Assembly: GCF_050433125.1 (NCBI RefSeq)
Contig: NZ_JBNPXV010000004.1
Coordinates: forward strand, 62,001 to 126,000
Reading direction: 5' to 3'
Source of the DNA: Roseimarinus sediminis
Lineage (GTDB): Bacteria > Bacteroidota > Bacteroidia > Bacteroidales > Prolixibacteraceae
DNA length: 64,000 nucleotides
Part shown: positions 44,286-52,632 of the stretch, in pieces
Layout of the letters: each line of letters opens with the position of its first letter
How positions within the stretch are numbered: the first letter of the stretch is position 1
The notes under the pieces: generated by a model
What the model was told of the DNA's origin: nothing
The model's database searches: none
The model's input: only the letters and a program-made list of their open reading frames with translations
Program-made: the position numbers and the translations under genes

Positions 44286-45654
44286 CGAAACATTTCATCA
44301 TGCACTGATTGTCGACGAAGAAAAATGCATTTGTTGTACTCATTGTGTGAAAGTTTGTCCAACCGAAGCAATACGGATTGTCGACGGGAAGGTGGTGATT
44401 CGCGAAGAGCGTTGCGTTGACTGTGGTGAGTGTGTTCGTGCCTGTCCGCAGAAGGCCATTGGCATTGATCACGACGACCTGGAACTGATCAATCAGTACA
44501 AGTACCGTGTGGCACTATTCCCCTCTGTGTTTTTGGGCCAGTTCCCTGAAAGAATTACAGAAGATAAAGTATATGCTTCACTTTTAAAAATTGGTTTCAC
44601 TCATGCCTACGAAGTAGAACAGCCCATCGGAGTACTCAAGGAATTGTTACGTAAAGAAATTAAAAGCAATGATGCTGAACTGCCGCTGATATCCTCGTTT
44701 TGTCCGGCTGTAGTGCGCATGATTCAGATTAAGTATCCTTCGCTTACCGAATACATTGCGCGGGTAAAAGCACCCCACGATCTGGCAGCCCATTTTGTTC
44801 TTGAAAAGCTGCACAGGCAAGGCATTGCTCCCGAAGAGGTGGGTTTATTTTATATCACTCCCTGTGTAGCCAAAATTGCAGCAGTAAAAACACCGGTAAG
44901 TGAAAAAAAATCGGTGATAACTGGTGTGGTTAGCCCAAAGTTGCTTTATAACAAGGTGATGGCTGTGGCCGATGATATTGAGCCGGTCGACAGTAGTGAG
45001 CTGCGCAGTGAACTGACCAAGGAAGGAATACAATGGAGTCTTACCCATGGTGAAACCTGGTGGCAAACACGAAAAACCATGGCTGTTGACGGAATTCATA
45101 ACGTAATCAGGTTTTTGGAAAGACTCGAAAATGACGAAATAAAAGACATCGATTTTATTGAACTCAGGGCCTGTGACCGCAGTTGTGCAGCCGGGGTTTT
45201 ATTGTCACAAAATCGTTTTCTCACGGTCGAACGACTGAAAAGAAGAGCCAGGCGCTATCCAAGTGCTGAGAAAAAAATACAGGCCTCGGGCAGTAATCAA
45301 TATGCTCATCTTGAATTAAAGGTGGTATCGGAGGAAGTAAAGCCCCGGCCATTGCTTCGTTTTGGCACCGACATGGAAAAAGCAATGGTGAGAATGCAGC
45401 GCGCACGTAACATCATGTGTCACCTGCCGGGAATCGATTGCGGAGCCTGTGGCGCCCCAAGCTGCGTGGCACTGGCCGAGGACATGGCCAATGGTCAGGC
45501 CAAAATGAGTGATTGCATTTTTGTGCAGCAACTATGGCAAAAAGATCATAAAGTAAAGCCCGAAAAGGCCTTTGAAAGAATGGAAAAAAAGTGGGGCGAT
45601 AAGCGTTTCGATCCCGATTGTACCAAAATAGGAGCAAAAAATGAAAATAACTGA
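44275..45654 (+). CDS. Sensory-type [FeFe]-hydrogenase-like protein (HydS-like)
   Basis: 459 residues from ATG 44275; a TTG two codons upstream is less likely. Two [4Fe-4S] sites lead (CICCTHCVKVCP and CVDCGECVRACP), then the hydrogenase large domain. All four H-cluster cysteines are seen: C143 in SSFCPAVV, C197 in TPCVAKIAA, and C300/C304 in ACDRSC. But F142 stands where catalytic enzymes have the proton-shuttle Cys. A C-terminal Fe-S domain (DCGACGAPSC, then a later SDC) replaces the PAS domain of described HydS proteins. It is probably a hydrogen/redox sensor, not a turnover enzyme (inference). Confidence 0.88.
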   Translation: MPANETFHHALIVDEEKCICCTHCVKVCPTEAIRIVDGKVVIREERCVDCGECVRACPQKAIGIDHDDLELINQYKYRVALFPSVFLGQFPERITEDKVYASLLKIGFTHAYEVEQPIGVLKELLRKEIKSNDAELPLISSFCPAVVRMIQIKYPSLTEYIARVKAPHDLAAHFVLEKLHRQGIAPEEVGLFYITPCVAKIAAVKTPVSEKKSVITGVVSPKLLYNKVMAVADDIEPVDSSELRSELTKEGIQWSLTHGETWWQTRKTMAVDGIHNVIRFLERLENDEIKDIDFIELRACDRSCAAGVLLSQNRFLTVERLKRRARRYPSAEKKIQASGSNQYAHLELKVVSEEVKPRPLLRFGTDMEKAMVRMQRARNIMCHLPGIDCGACGAPSCVALAEDMANGQAKMSDCIFVQQLWQKDHKVKPEKAFERMEKKWGDKRFDPDCTKIGAKNENN

Positions 45655-45979
45655 ATTGGCAGAAGAACTTCAACTGAAAGTTTTTACAGGTGAAGCTTTG
45701 CTTGAGAAAGAGATTAGTGGTGGATACGTATCCGACTTACTGAGCGATGTGATGGGGAATGCTGCTGAAGGCAATGTGTGGCTTACCCTGCAAAATCATC
45801 TGAATGTAGTGGCCATTGCTTCGCTGAAGGAGTTGGCCTGTGTTATTCTGGTGAAAGGCATAGCCCCTTCGGCCGAGGTAATCGACAAAGCCCGGAACGA
45901 AGAAGTGGTAATGCTTGGAAGCAATGAGAATACTTTCGAACTGGCGGGCAAAGTTTTCAGGCTGTTGAATAACGAATGA
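45641..45979 (+). CDS. DRTGG-domain protein 2
   Basis: 112 residues, overlapping the preceding gene by 14 bases. DRTGG domain: GGYVSDLLSDVMGNA, VWLTLQNHLNVVAIASLKELACVILVKG and NTFELAGKVFRLLNN. It resembles the 43507 protein in layout but is clearly diverged, so the operon holds two DRTGG proteins flanking the HydS-like gene. Such proteins regularly accompany sensory hydrogenases. Confidence 0.85.
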   Translation: MKITELAEELQLKVFTGEALLEKEISGGYVSDLLSDVMGNAAEGNVWLTLQNHLNVVAIASLKELACVILVKGIAPSAEVIDKARNEEVVMLGSNENTFELAGKVFRLLNNE

Positions 45980-45986
45980 TCAAACC

Positions 45987-46739
45987 ATGAAAGCTTACAG
46001 GGCCGACCTACATATTCACACCTTACTCTCACCTTGCGGAAGCCTGGAGATGAGCCCGGTGAATATTGTCAGAGCTGCCCTTGATGCGCAACTCGATCTG
46101 ATTGCCATTACCGATCACAACAGCACCCTGCAGGCTCCACTCATCATGGAATTGGGGAAGAAAAACGGACTGATGGTAATTGGCGGAGCCGAGGTGAATA
46201 CCCTGGAAGAAGTACACTGCCTGTGTTTATTCGGAAGCACTGTGTTGCTATCTGAATTTCAGAAATTTTTGAGCAGGCATCTTATAAAAGTAGCCAACCG
46301 GCCTGATTCTTTTGGAGAACAGATAGTGGTTGACGAACAGGAAATGATCGTTGCTGAAGAACCCTGGTTGCTGATTAATGCACTCGATGTACCAATGCTC
46401 GAAGTTGAAACAGAAGTGCACCGTCTGGGCGGACTGTTTATTCCGGCCCATATCGATCGGCCTTTTAACGGGCTGTTTAGCCAGCTGGGTTTTTTGCCAC
46501 CTTCGCTTAATGCCGATGCTTTTGAGTTGTCGGCCAATGCCAATTGCGAAGCATGGTTAAACAGTCAAAAATTGCCTCCAAATGCAGCCGTTCTGCAAAA
46601 TTCAGATGCCCACCGGCCCGAACAGGTTGGAAAAGGAACGAGCCTGTTAAAAATGAAAGAACTGTCGTTTGCTGAATTGAAAATGGCTTTGAGAAAGCAA
46701 TCGGGCAGGGATGTGAATTGGCGTACTCCAATAGCATGA
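45987..46739 (+). CDS. PHP-domain metal-dependent phosphoesterase
   Basis: 250 residues. Motif I DLHIHTLLSPCG, motif II AITDHNS, then GAEVNTLEEVHCLCLFG, FIPAHIDRP, and QNSDAHRP: the full set of PHP metal ligands. Family members hydrolyse phosphoesters or nucleotides. Its place in the regulatory part of the operon (7 bases after DRTGG 2, 17 before the next ATPase) suggests turnover of a signalling phosphate or nucleotide; unproven. Confidence 0.9.
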   Translation: MKAYRADLHIHTLLSPCGSLEMSPVNIVRAALDAQLDLIAITDHNSTLQAPLIMELGKKNGLMVIGGAEVNTLEEVHCLCLFGSTVLLSEFQKFLSRHLIKVANRPDSFGEQIVVDEQEMIVAEEPWLLINALDVPMLEVETEVHRLGGLFIPAHIDRPFNGLFSQLGFLPPSLNADAFELSANANCEAWLNSQKLPPNAAVLQNSDAHRPEQVGKGTSLLKMKELSFAELKMALRKQSGRDVNWRTPIA

Positions 46740-46756
46740 TAACACAGTAATAGCGA

Positions 46757-47308
46757 ATGAAGGAACTGTCATTACATATACTCGACATCGTTCAGAACTC
46801 AATCAGGGCTCAATCTACCTGCATTCAGATTGTGGTTTCCGAAGATCTTCGGAACGATAGATATGTGATTGAGATAGAAGACAATGGAACAGGGGTCGAT
46901 GAGGAGACGCTCCGGCAATTGGCTGATCCTTTTTACACAACCCGAAGTACCCGGAAAGTAGGTCTGGGGCTTTCATTGTTAAAACAAAATGCAGAACAAA
47001 CCGGAGGCGAATTAGCGATTTCGTCGGAGAAAGGAAAAGGGACAAAATTGAAAGCAGTTTTTGCCCATGCAAACATCGATCGTCCCATAATGGGCGATAT
47101 CGCTGGCACCATGATTTTGCTCATAGGTTCAAATCCTTCAATTCATTTTATTTATAAGCACCAAACAGCCCTGAGTACTTTTGAACTCGACAGCAAGGAA
47201 TTAAAGGAAGAATTGGAAGGTGTTCCGCTTACCCATCCTGATATTCGTAAGGCGGTAGGTGAATTGATCAATGAAAATCTCGAAATGATAGAAGCACATA
47301 TTAACTAG
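46757..47308 (+). CDS. GHKL ATPase, histidine kinase-like
   Basis: 183 residues. N box LHILDIVQNSIRA, EIEDNGTGVDEE, FYTTRSTRKVGLGLSLLKQ and GKGTKLKAVFAHA. No dimerisation/phosphoacceptor domain, but a C-terminal extra ~75 residues (from IDRPIMGD) that I do not recognise. A second, different GHKL protein in the same operon as the RsbW-like one; it could be a protein kinase or an ATP-dependent switch. Confidence 0.86.
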   Translation: MKELSLHILDIVQNSIRAQSTCIQIVVSEDLRNDRYVIEIEDNGTGVDEETLRQLADPFYTTRSTRKVGLGLSLLKQNAEQTGGELAISSEKGKGTKLKAVFAHANIDRPIMGDIAGTMILLIGSNPSIHFIYKHQTALSTFELDSKELKEELEGVPLTHPDIRKAVGELINENLEMIEAHIN

Positions 47309-47355
47309 GCAACTGGTTGAAAAAAAATAAACCATTATAAAACCACTACTTGAGC

Positions 47356-47748
47356 ATGAAAGTAAAATCATTGGCCGATTTAAAAAAAATCAAAGCCGAA
47401 GTTCAGGAGAAGATCAAACTTCGTGAACATGGTGAAAACGCCGATAAAATGGTACAGATCAAAGTGGCCATGGCTACTTGTGGCATTGCATCGGGAGCGA
47501 AGGACATCATGAATTTTCTGATCGATGAACTCGAATACAAAGGTGTCGATGCCATTGTAACACAAACGGGTTGCATGGGCTATTGCTATGCCGAACCAAC
47601 CATCGAAGTGATTGTTCCCGGAAGCAATCCGGTAATTTATGGCTTTGTCGACAAAGCCAAGGCAAGCGAAATCATCGATGAACACATCATTAAGGGCCGT
47701 ATGGTTGACGGAGTAATTCCGGTTACTTATAAAACAATCGACGAGTAG
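47356..47748 (+). CDS. Thioredoxin-like [2Fe-2S] ferredoxin
   Basis: 130 residues from ATG 47356; a TTG at 47350 would add two. Thioredoxin-like [2Fe-2S] domain with cysteines in MATCGIASGAKD and QTGCMGYCYAEP, as in the N-terminal part of HydB/NuoF-like proteins. Likely an electron carrier module of the hydrogenase complex. 23 bases before hydB. Confidence 0.85.
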   Translation: MKVKSLADLKKIKAEVQEKIKLREHGENADKMVQIKVAMATCGIASGAKDIMNFLIDELEYKGVDAIVTQTGCMGYCYAEPTIEVIVPGSNPVIYGFVDKAKASEIIDEHIIKGRMVDGVIPVTYKTIDE

Positions 47749-47771
47749 TTTTAACTGCAAACATTTTAAAG

Positions 47772-49565
47772 ATGGCTGAAAACAAAATGCATATTCTGGT
47801 TTGCGGAGGAACAGGTTGTCGTGCTTCGCAATCGGAAGAAATTTCGAATCAATTAAAGGCTGAGTTGGAAAACAAGGGTTTATCCGACGAAGTCAACGTT
47901 GTCAACACAGGTTGTTTTGGTTTCTGTGAAAAGGGACCTGTTGTAAAGGTGGTACCCGACAATACCTTTTATACCGAAGTTCGCCCTTCGGATGCTAAGA
48001 CCATTGTTGAGGAACACGTGCTGAAAGGCCGCCAGGTAAAGCGCCTCCTGTACAAAAACCCTAAAAACGATTATCAGGTAACTAATTCAAGCGGAATCGA
48101 TTTTTACAAGAAACAAATTCGTATTGCCCTTCGGAATTGTGGTTTCATCAATCCCGAGAACATCGATGAATACATTGCCCGTGACGGTTATGCCGCTCTT
48201 GGACTCGCGCTGGGTGAAATGACGCCCGAAGCAGTGATTCAGATAATTAAAGATTCCGGACTTCGCGGTCGTGGCGGCGGCGGTTTTCCTACCGGTTTGA
48301 AGTGGGAAATTACCAGCAAGGAAAAAAACGATCAGAAATATGTGGTTTGCAATGCCGACGAGGGCGATCCGGGTGCCTTTATGGACCGTTCGATACTCGA
48401 AGGGGATCCGCATTCGGTAATTGAGGCCATGGCCATTTGCGGCTACTGTATTGGAGCCAGCAAAGGTTTGGTCTACATCAGGGCTGAATATCCGCTTGCC
48501 ATCGATCGTCTGCTTACCGCGCTGGAACAGGCACGTGAATATGGATTGCTGGGTGACGACATCATGAGTTCAGGTTTCAATTTCGACATTGAGTTGCGTT
48601 ATGGAGCGGGCGCCTTTGTTTGCGGTGAAGAAACAGCATTGATTCACTCCATGGAAGGCTTACGCGGAGAACCTACCTTTAAACCACCTTTCCCTTCGGT
48701 TTCGGGTTATCTGGGCAAACCCACCAATGTTAACAATGTTGAAACCTTCGCCAACATCCCGGTAATCATCAACAAGGGTGCTGCCTGGTTTAGCAGTATT
48801 GGTACCGAAAAATCGAAGGGCACCAAGGTATTTGCTCTTGCAGGCAAGGTAAACAATGTCGGGCTCATTGAAGTTCCCATGGGAATTACCCTGCGTGAAG
48901 TGATCTTCGATATCGGCGGTGGCATCAGAGGAGGAAAGAAATTTAAATCGGTTCAGACTGGCGGACCATCGGGTGGCTGTTTGACCGAAAAAGACCTTGA
49001 TATACCCATCGATTACGACAACCTGATTGCGGCCGGTTCGATGATGGGATCGGGAGGAATGATTGTAATGGACGAGGACGACTGCATGGTTTCAATTGCC
49101 AAGTTCTATCTTGAATTTACGCTCGATGAATCGTGTGGAAAATGTACTCCCTGCAGAATTGGAAATAAGCGACTGCACGAAATACTCGATAAAATAACCA
49201 GGGGAAAAGGAACTGAAGAAGATCTTGAACGACTTAATCTGCTGAGTAATGTAATTAAGGACACTTCACTTTGTGGATTGGGGCAAACTTCACCCAACCC
49301 TGTATTATCGACGCTTTTGAATTTTCGCGATGAGTACGAGGCCCATGTCAAGGAAGGGAAATGTCCTGCCGGCCAGTGTAAAGATTTGCTGAAATACGAA
49401 ATCGACGCTGAGCTGTGTACCGGATGTACGCTTTGTTTCCGGAACTGCCCGGTTGGTGCTATCTCTGGCGAGCGCAAAGCCCCTCATTACATCGACCAGT
49501 CGTTGTGTATTAAATGTGGCGTATGCTTCCAGAAGTGTAAATTTAAAGCAATCAGCATTGTTTAA
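47772..49565 (+). CDS. hydB: NADH-dependent hydrogenase beta subunit (HydB, NuoF-like)
   Basis: 597 residues: N-terminal [2Fe-2S] thioredoxin-like module (VCGGTGCRASQ...NTGCFGFCEKGP), then NuoF core: LRGRGGGGFPTGLKWE (FMN/NADH), CNADEGDPGAFMDR, GAGAFVCGEETALIHS, SGKCTPCRIG ([4Fe-4S]), and C-terminal 2x[4Fe-4S] ferredoxin (CTGCTLCFRNCPVGA, CIKCGVCFQKCKFKA). Together with HydA and the NuoE-like subunit it forms the trimeric bifurcating hydrogenase architecture described in Thermotoga: NADH, ferredoxin and protons (direction depends on conditions). Confidence 0.93.
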   Translation: MAENKMHILVCGGTGCRASQSEEISNQLKAELENKGLSDEVNVVNTGCFGFCEKGPVVKVVPDNTFYTEVRPSDAKTIVEEHVLKGRQVKRLLYKNPKNDYQVTNSSGIDFYKKQIRIALRNCGFINPENIDEYIARDGYAALGLALGEMTPEAVIQIIKDSGLRGRGGGGFPTGLKWEITSKEKNDQKYVVCNADEGDPGAFMDRSILEGDPHSVIEAMAICGYCIGASKGLVYIRAEYPLAIDRLLTALEQAREYGLLGDDIMSSGFNFDIELRYGAGAFVCGEETALIHSMEGLRGEPTFKPPFPSVSGYLGKPTNVNNVETFANIPVIINKGAAWFSSIGTEKSKGTKVFALAGKVNNVGLIEVPMGITLREVIFDIGGGIRGGKKFKSVQTGGPSGGCLTEKDLDIPIDYDNLIAAGSMMGSGGMIVMDEDDCMVSIAKFYLEFTLDESCGKCTPCRIGNKRLHEILDKITRGKGTEEDLERLNLLSNVIKDTSLCGLGQTSPNPVLSTLLNFRDEYEAHVKEGKCPAGQCKDLLKYEIDAELCTGCTLCFRNCPVGAISGERKAPHYIDQSLCIKCGVCFQKCKFKAISIV

Positions 49566-49589
49566 TCTGTTCCGAAAAGAAAGTACAAA

Positions 49590-51362
49590 ATGAGCAATAT
49601 CAAATTAAGCATCGACAATAAAGAAGTTGAAGTAGCAAAAGGAACTACGATTCTCGATGCTGCAAAAAAAGTTGGAATCCACATTCCAACCCTTTGCCAC
49701 ATGAAACTGCACGACATGGGGATTGAGAATAAGCCCGGTGGATGCAGGGTTTGTGTGGTTGAAGTGGAAGGTCGCCGTAACCTGGCACCAGCCTGTGTTA
49801 CCGAAGCAGCCGACGGAATGAAAATCAACAGTCATTCCATTCGGGTTGTGAATGCACGCCGCACCGTTACCGAACTGATCATTTCAGATCATCCTTTTGA
49901 GTGCCTTACCTGTGCCAAATCGGGCGAGTGTGAACTTCAGGATCTGGCCCATCAGATGGGAATTCGTGAAATTCATTTCGAAGGCGAAAAATCGGTGTAC
50001 CGCGAAGATACTTCGCCAGCCATTATTCGCGACATGGACAAATGCATCATGTGTCGCCGTTGCGAAATGATGTGCAACGAAGTACAGACGGTAGGCGTTT
50101 TGTCTGCCATTAATCGTGGATTTCAGGCGGTGGTTGCCCCGGCTTTTGAAGAAAACCTCGACCATTCGGTATGTACCTATTGCGGTCAGTGTGTTGCCGT
50201 TTGCCCTACCGGGGCCTTAACCGAGGTAGACCATACACCTGCTGTGATCAGGGCCCTTTCAGATCCCACAAAAACAGTAGTGGTTCAAACGGCACCTGCT
50301 GTTCGTGCCGCGTTGGGTGAAGAGTTTGGTTTTGAGGCCGGTACCCTGGTTACCGGAAAAATGACCGCTGCCTTGCGACGCCTGGGTTTCGATTTTATAT
50401 TCGATACCGATTTTGCAGCCGACCTTACCATCATGGAGGAAGGAACCGAGTTGCTCGACCGGTTGACCCGCCATTTAAACGGTGATAAAAGTGTTCAATT
50501 ACCCATCCTTACCTCATGCTGCCCGGCATGGGTTAAGTTTTTTGAACATCAATTTCCCGACATGATCGACATTCCCTCATCGGCCAAATCACCACAGCAA
50601 ATGTTTGGTGCCATTGCCAAGACCTACTTTGCCGAAAAACAAAAAATTGACCGTAAAGACCTGGTGGTCGTATCAGTAATGCCCTGCCTGGCCAAGAAAT
50701 ACGAATGTGGTCGCGATGAGTTTGCCGTTGATGGCAACCCCGATGTCGATTTTGCGATTTCGACCCGTGAATTGGCTGCCTTGATCAAACTGAGTAATAT
50801 CGACTTTCAGACACTCCCTGATGAAGACTTTGATCATCCACTGGGTGAATCAACCGGAGCAGGAGTAATCTTCGGTACCACCGGTGGTGTTATTGAAGCC
50901 GCTGTGCGCACAGCTTACGAACTGCATACGAAAAAACCTTTGCCACGGCTCGATTTTGATGAGCTGCGTGGCATGGAAGGAGTTCGTGAAGCCACCATCG
51001 ACTTCGACGGGCTGCCCATTAGAATTGGTATTGCACACGGACTTGGAAATGCCCGTAAACTGCTTGAAGACATTCGCAGTGGCAAATCACAGTTTCATGC
51101 CATCGAAATTATGAGTTGTCCCGGTGGTTGTATTGGAGGTGGTGGTCAGCCCTATCACCATAGCAATTCCGAAATTCTGATTAAACGACAGCAGGCAATT
51201 TATAAGGAGGATGGAATGAAAACCCTGCGTAAATCGCACGAAAATCCATACATCATTAAATTGTACGAAGAGTTTCTTGGAAAGCCGATGAGCGACAAAG
51301 CACATCATTTGCTGCATACCAGCTATTTCGACCGTAGTACCATATTTGAACAGGAAGATTAA
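49590..51362 (+). CDS. hydA: Catalytic [FeFe]-hydrogenase HydA
   Basis: 590 residues. N-terminal [2Fe-2S] (TLCHMKLHDMGIENKPGGCRVC), His-ligated [4Fe-4S] (HPFECLTCAKSGECEL), two [4Fe-4S] (CIMCRRCEMMCNEV, CTYCGQCVAVCP), then the H-cluster domain: TSCCPAW with shuttle C310 and ligand C311, MPCLAKKYE with C366, and SCPGGCIGGGG with C510/C514. All catalytic residues are present, so an active enzyme is expected. It lacks the additional C-terminal [2Fe-2S] domain of Thermotoga HydA. Hydrogen evolution from NADH plus reduced ferredoxin is likely (family knowledge). Maturases HydEFG are not in this window. Confidence 0.95.
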   Translation: MSNIKLSIDNKEVEVAKGTTILDAAKKVGIHIPTLCHMKLHDMGIENKPGGCRVCVVEVEGRRNLAPACVTEAADGMKINSHSIRVVNARRTVTELIISDHPFECLTCAKSGECELQDLAHQMGIREIHFEGEKSVYREDTSPAIIRDMDKCIMCRRCEMMCNEVQTVGVLSAINRGFQAVVAPAFEENLDHSVCTYCGQCVAVCPTGALTEVDHTPAVIRALSDPTKTVVVQTAPAVRAALGEEFGFEAGTLVTGKMTAALRRLGFDFIFDTDFAADLTIMEEGTELLDRLTRHLNGDKSVQLPILTSCCPAWVKFFEHQFPDMIDIPSSAKSPQQMFGAIAKTYFAEKQKIDRKDLVVVSVMPCLAKKYECGRDEFAVDGNPDVDFAISTRELAALIKLSNIDFQTLPDEDFDHPLGESTGAGVIFGTTGGVIEAAVRTAYELHTKKPLPRLDFDELRGMEGVREATIDFDGLPIRIGIAHGLGNARKLLEDIRSGKSQFHAIEIMSCPGGCIGGGGQPYHHSNSEILIKRQQAIYKEDGMKTLRKSHENPYIIKLYEEFLGKPMSDKAHHLLHTSYFDRSTIFEQED

Positions 51363-51380
51363 TATAAAAAGCCAACAGTC

Positions 51381-51875
51381 ATGCCAAAAGTAAAATTATC
51401 AGAATATGCCACCAGCGTGATCGGTGAAGTTTGCGCCCGGTTTCGTCACGATGAGAAAGAACTGATTAATGTCTTGCATCAGGTACAGCAAAAGCTGGGC
51501 TATCTTCCTGCCGAAGTTCAGGAACTGATTGCCAAAGAGCTAAATACTTCAACAGCCAAAGTATATGGTGTTGTAACCTTTTATTCCTTCTTTACCATGC
51601 TTCCCAAGGGTGAACATCCCATTTCGGTGTGCATGGGTACCGCCTGCTATGTACGCGGTGCCGAACAGGTACTCGACGAACTGAGACGACAATTGAGAAT
51701 TGATGTGGGAGAAACGACCGGCGACGGAAAATTTTCGCTTAATGCCTTGCGTTGCGTGGGAGCCTGCGGACTGGCACCAGTGGTGTTGGTTGGTGAGAAG
51801 GTCCATGGACGTGTGGCACCAGGCGATGTGCGTAAAATTCTGTCGGAATACAAAGAGGGCTGTCTAACTCATTGA
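51381..51875 (+). CDS. hydC: NuoE-like [2Fe-2S] hydrogenase subunit (HydC)
   Basis: 164 residues. NuoE signature of the 24-kDa [2Fe-2S] subunit: CMGTACYVRGAEQVL (Cx4C) and LRCVGACGLAPVV (Cx3C), preceded by the helix LGYLPAEVQELIAKEL and VYGVVTFYSFF. Third subunit of the HydABC complex. It lies after hydA, whereas many clusters place it before hydB. 18 bases after hydA; terminator follows. Confidence 0.92.
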   Translation: MPKVKLSEYATSVIGEVCARFRHDEKELINVLHQVQQKLGYLPAEVQELIAKELNTSTAKVYGVVTFYSFFTMLPKGEHPISVCMGTACYVRGAEQVLDELRRQLRIDVGETTGDGKFSLNALRCVGACGLAPVVLVGEKVHGRVAPGDVRKILSEYKEGCLTH

Positions 51876-51893
51876 CATGTAATCGATTTGACA

Positions 51894-51934
51894 TAAAAAA
51901 ACAGGCTGTTCTGAATGGAATAGCCTGTTTTTAT
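51894..51934 (+). terminator. Terminator of the hydrogenase operon
   Basis: AAAAAACAGGCT pairs with AGCCTGTTTTTA around a short loop, ending in T residues; it may also serve the toxin gene coming from the other side. Confidence 0.88.
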
Positions 51935-51991
51935 AAGAGTATGATAATGTGAGCTGTGAGTGTGTTCATATTAAATATTATTGCGATTGAT

Positions 51992-52270
51992 CTAAGTTTT
52001 AGGATTTCTACTTGTGTGGAGGATCGCCAGGATGTAAATTGTCTTCTCCCTCAGAATAAAAAAAATACCATACGGAAAGCGTTCTGTTAAGGCCCTTCGG
52101 ATATTTTTATAAATTATTTGAAACTGTTGTGGACTTTGCTTAATAGAGATGATTTTTTTATCTAATGCCAATAAAAACTCACTTCCTAAGCCCGCTTTTT
52201 TGTTATTATACCAATTTGCAGCTTCAACAGCGTCTGATTCTGCATAAGAAGTTACTATTAGTTTATACAT
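51992..52270 (-). CDS. ParE/RelE-family toxin
   Basis: 92 residues from ATG 52270 (a TTG one codon upstream is ignored). Plasmid-stabilisation/RelE-ParE fold: YKLIVTSYAESDAVEAANWYNNKKAGLGSEFL then RRALTERFPYGIFFI and ILAILHTSRNPKT with the typical C-terminal basic tail. Probably an mRNA interferase or gyrase inhibitor. The antitoxin gene's stop overlaps this start as TGATG. Confidence 0.9.
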   Translation of the reverse strand: MYKLIVTSYAESDAVEAANWYNNKKAGLGSEFLLALDKKIISIKQSPQQFQIIYKNIRRALTERFPYGIFFILREKTIYILAILHTSRNPKT

Positions 52271-52488
52271 CAAAATTGGTCATTAATTCTCGTTTTTACT
52301 TCTTCCCAACTAGATCCTTCATCCTGATTTGAATCAAAGAGTTTTAGTCTATCATCTAACAATTGTTTTGTTTCTGGTGATAAACCAAGTTGCTGAGCAT
52401 CGCTTGAAATACTGTCCCAAATTGCCTCAATAACAGCAATACGTTCTGGAATACTCAGCTTTAATATGTCTTTGATGATTTGTGTCAT
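52270..52488 (-). CDS. Addiction module antitoxin
   Basis: 72 residues. IPERIAVIEAIWDSI and the acidic end SSWEEVKTRINDQF match the short 'addiction module component' antitoxins that pair with ParE/RelE toxins. Antitoxin first, toxin second, overlapping stop/start: the classic order. More AT-rich than the neighbours, consistent with acquired DNA. Confidence 0.86.
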   Translation of the reverse strand: MTQIIKDILKLSIPERIAVIEAIWDSISSDAQQLGLSPETKQLLDDRLKLFDSNQDEGSSWEEVKTRINDQF

Positions 52489-52632
52489 GAAACAAATTTA
52501 AAGATTTTTTTTTTACAAATAGTGAATGATTTAGACTCGCGGGAAACAAGCTGGCCATAGGAATGTCTAAAACTCCTGAACAATGATTCAGACGAGTGGT
52601 TACTCTTATAAAGGATCATTAAATTTTCAAGT

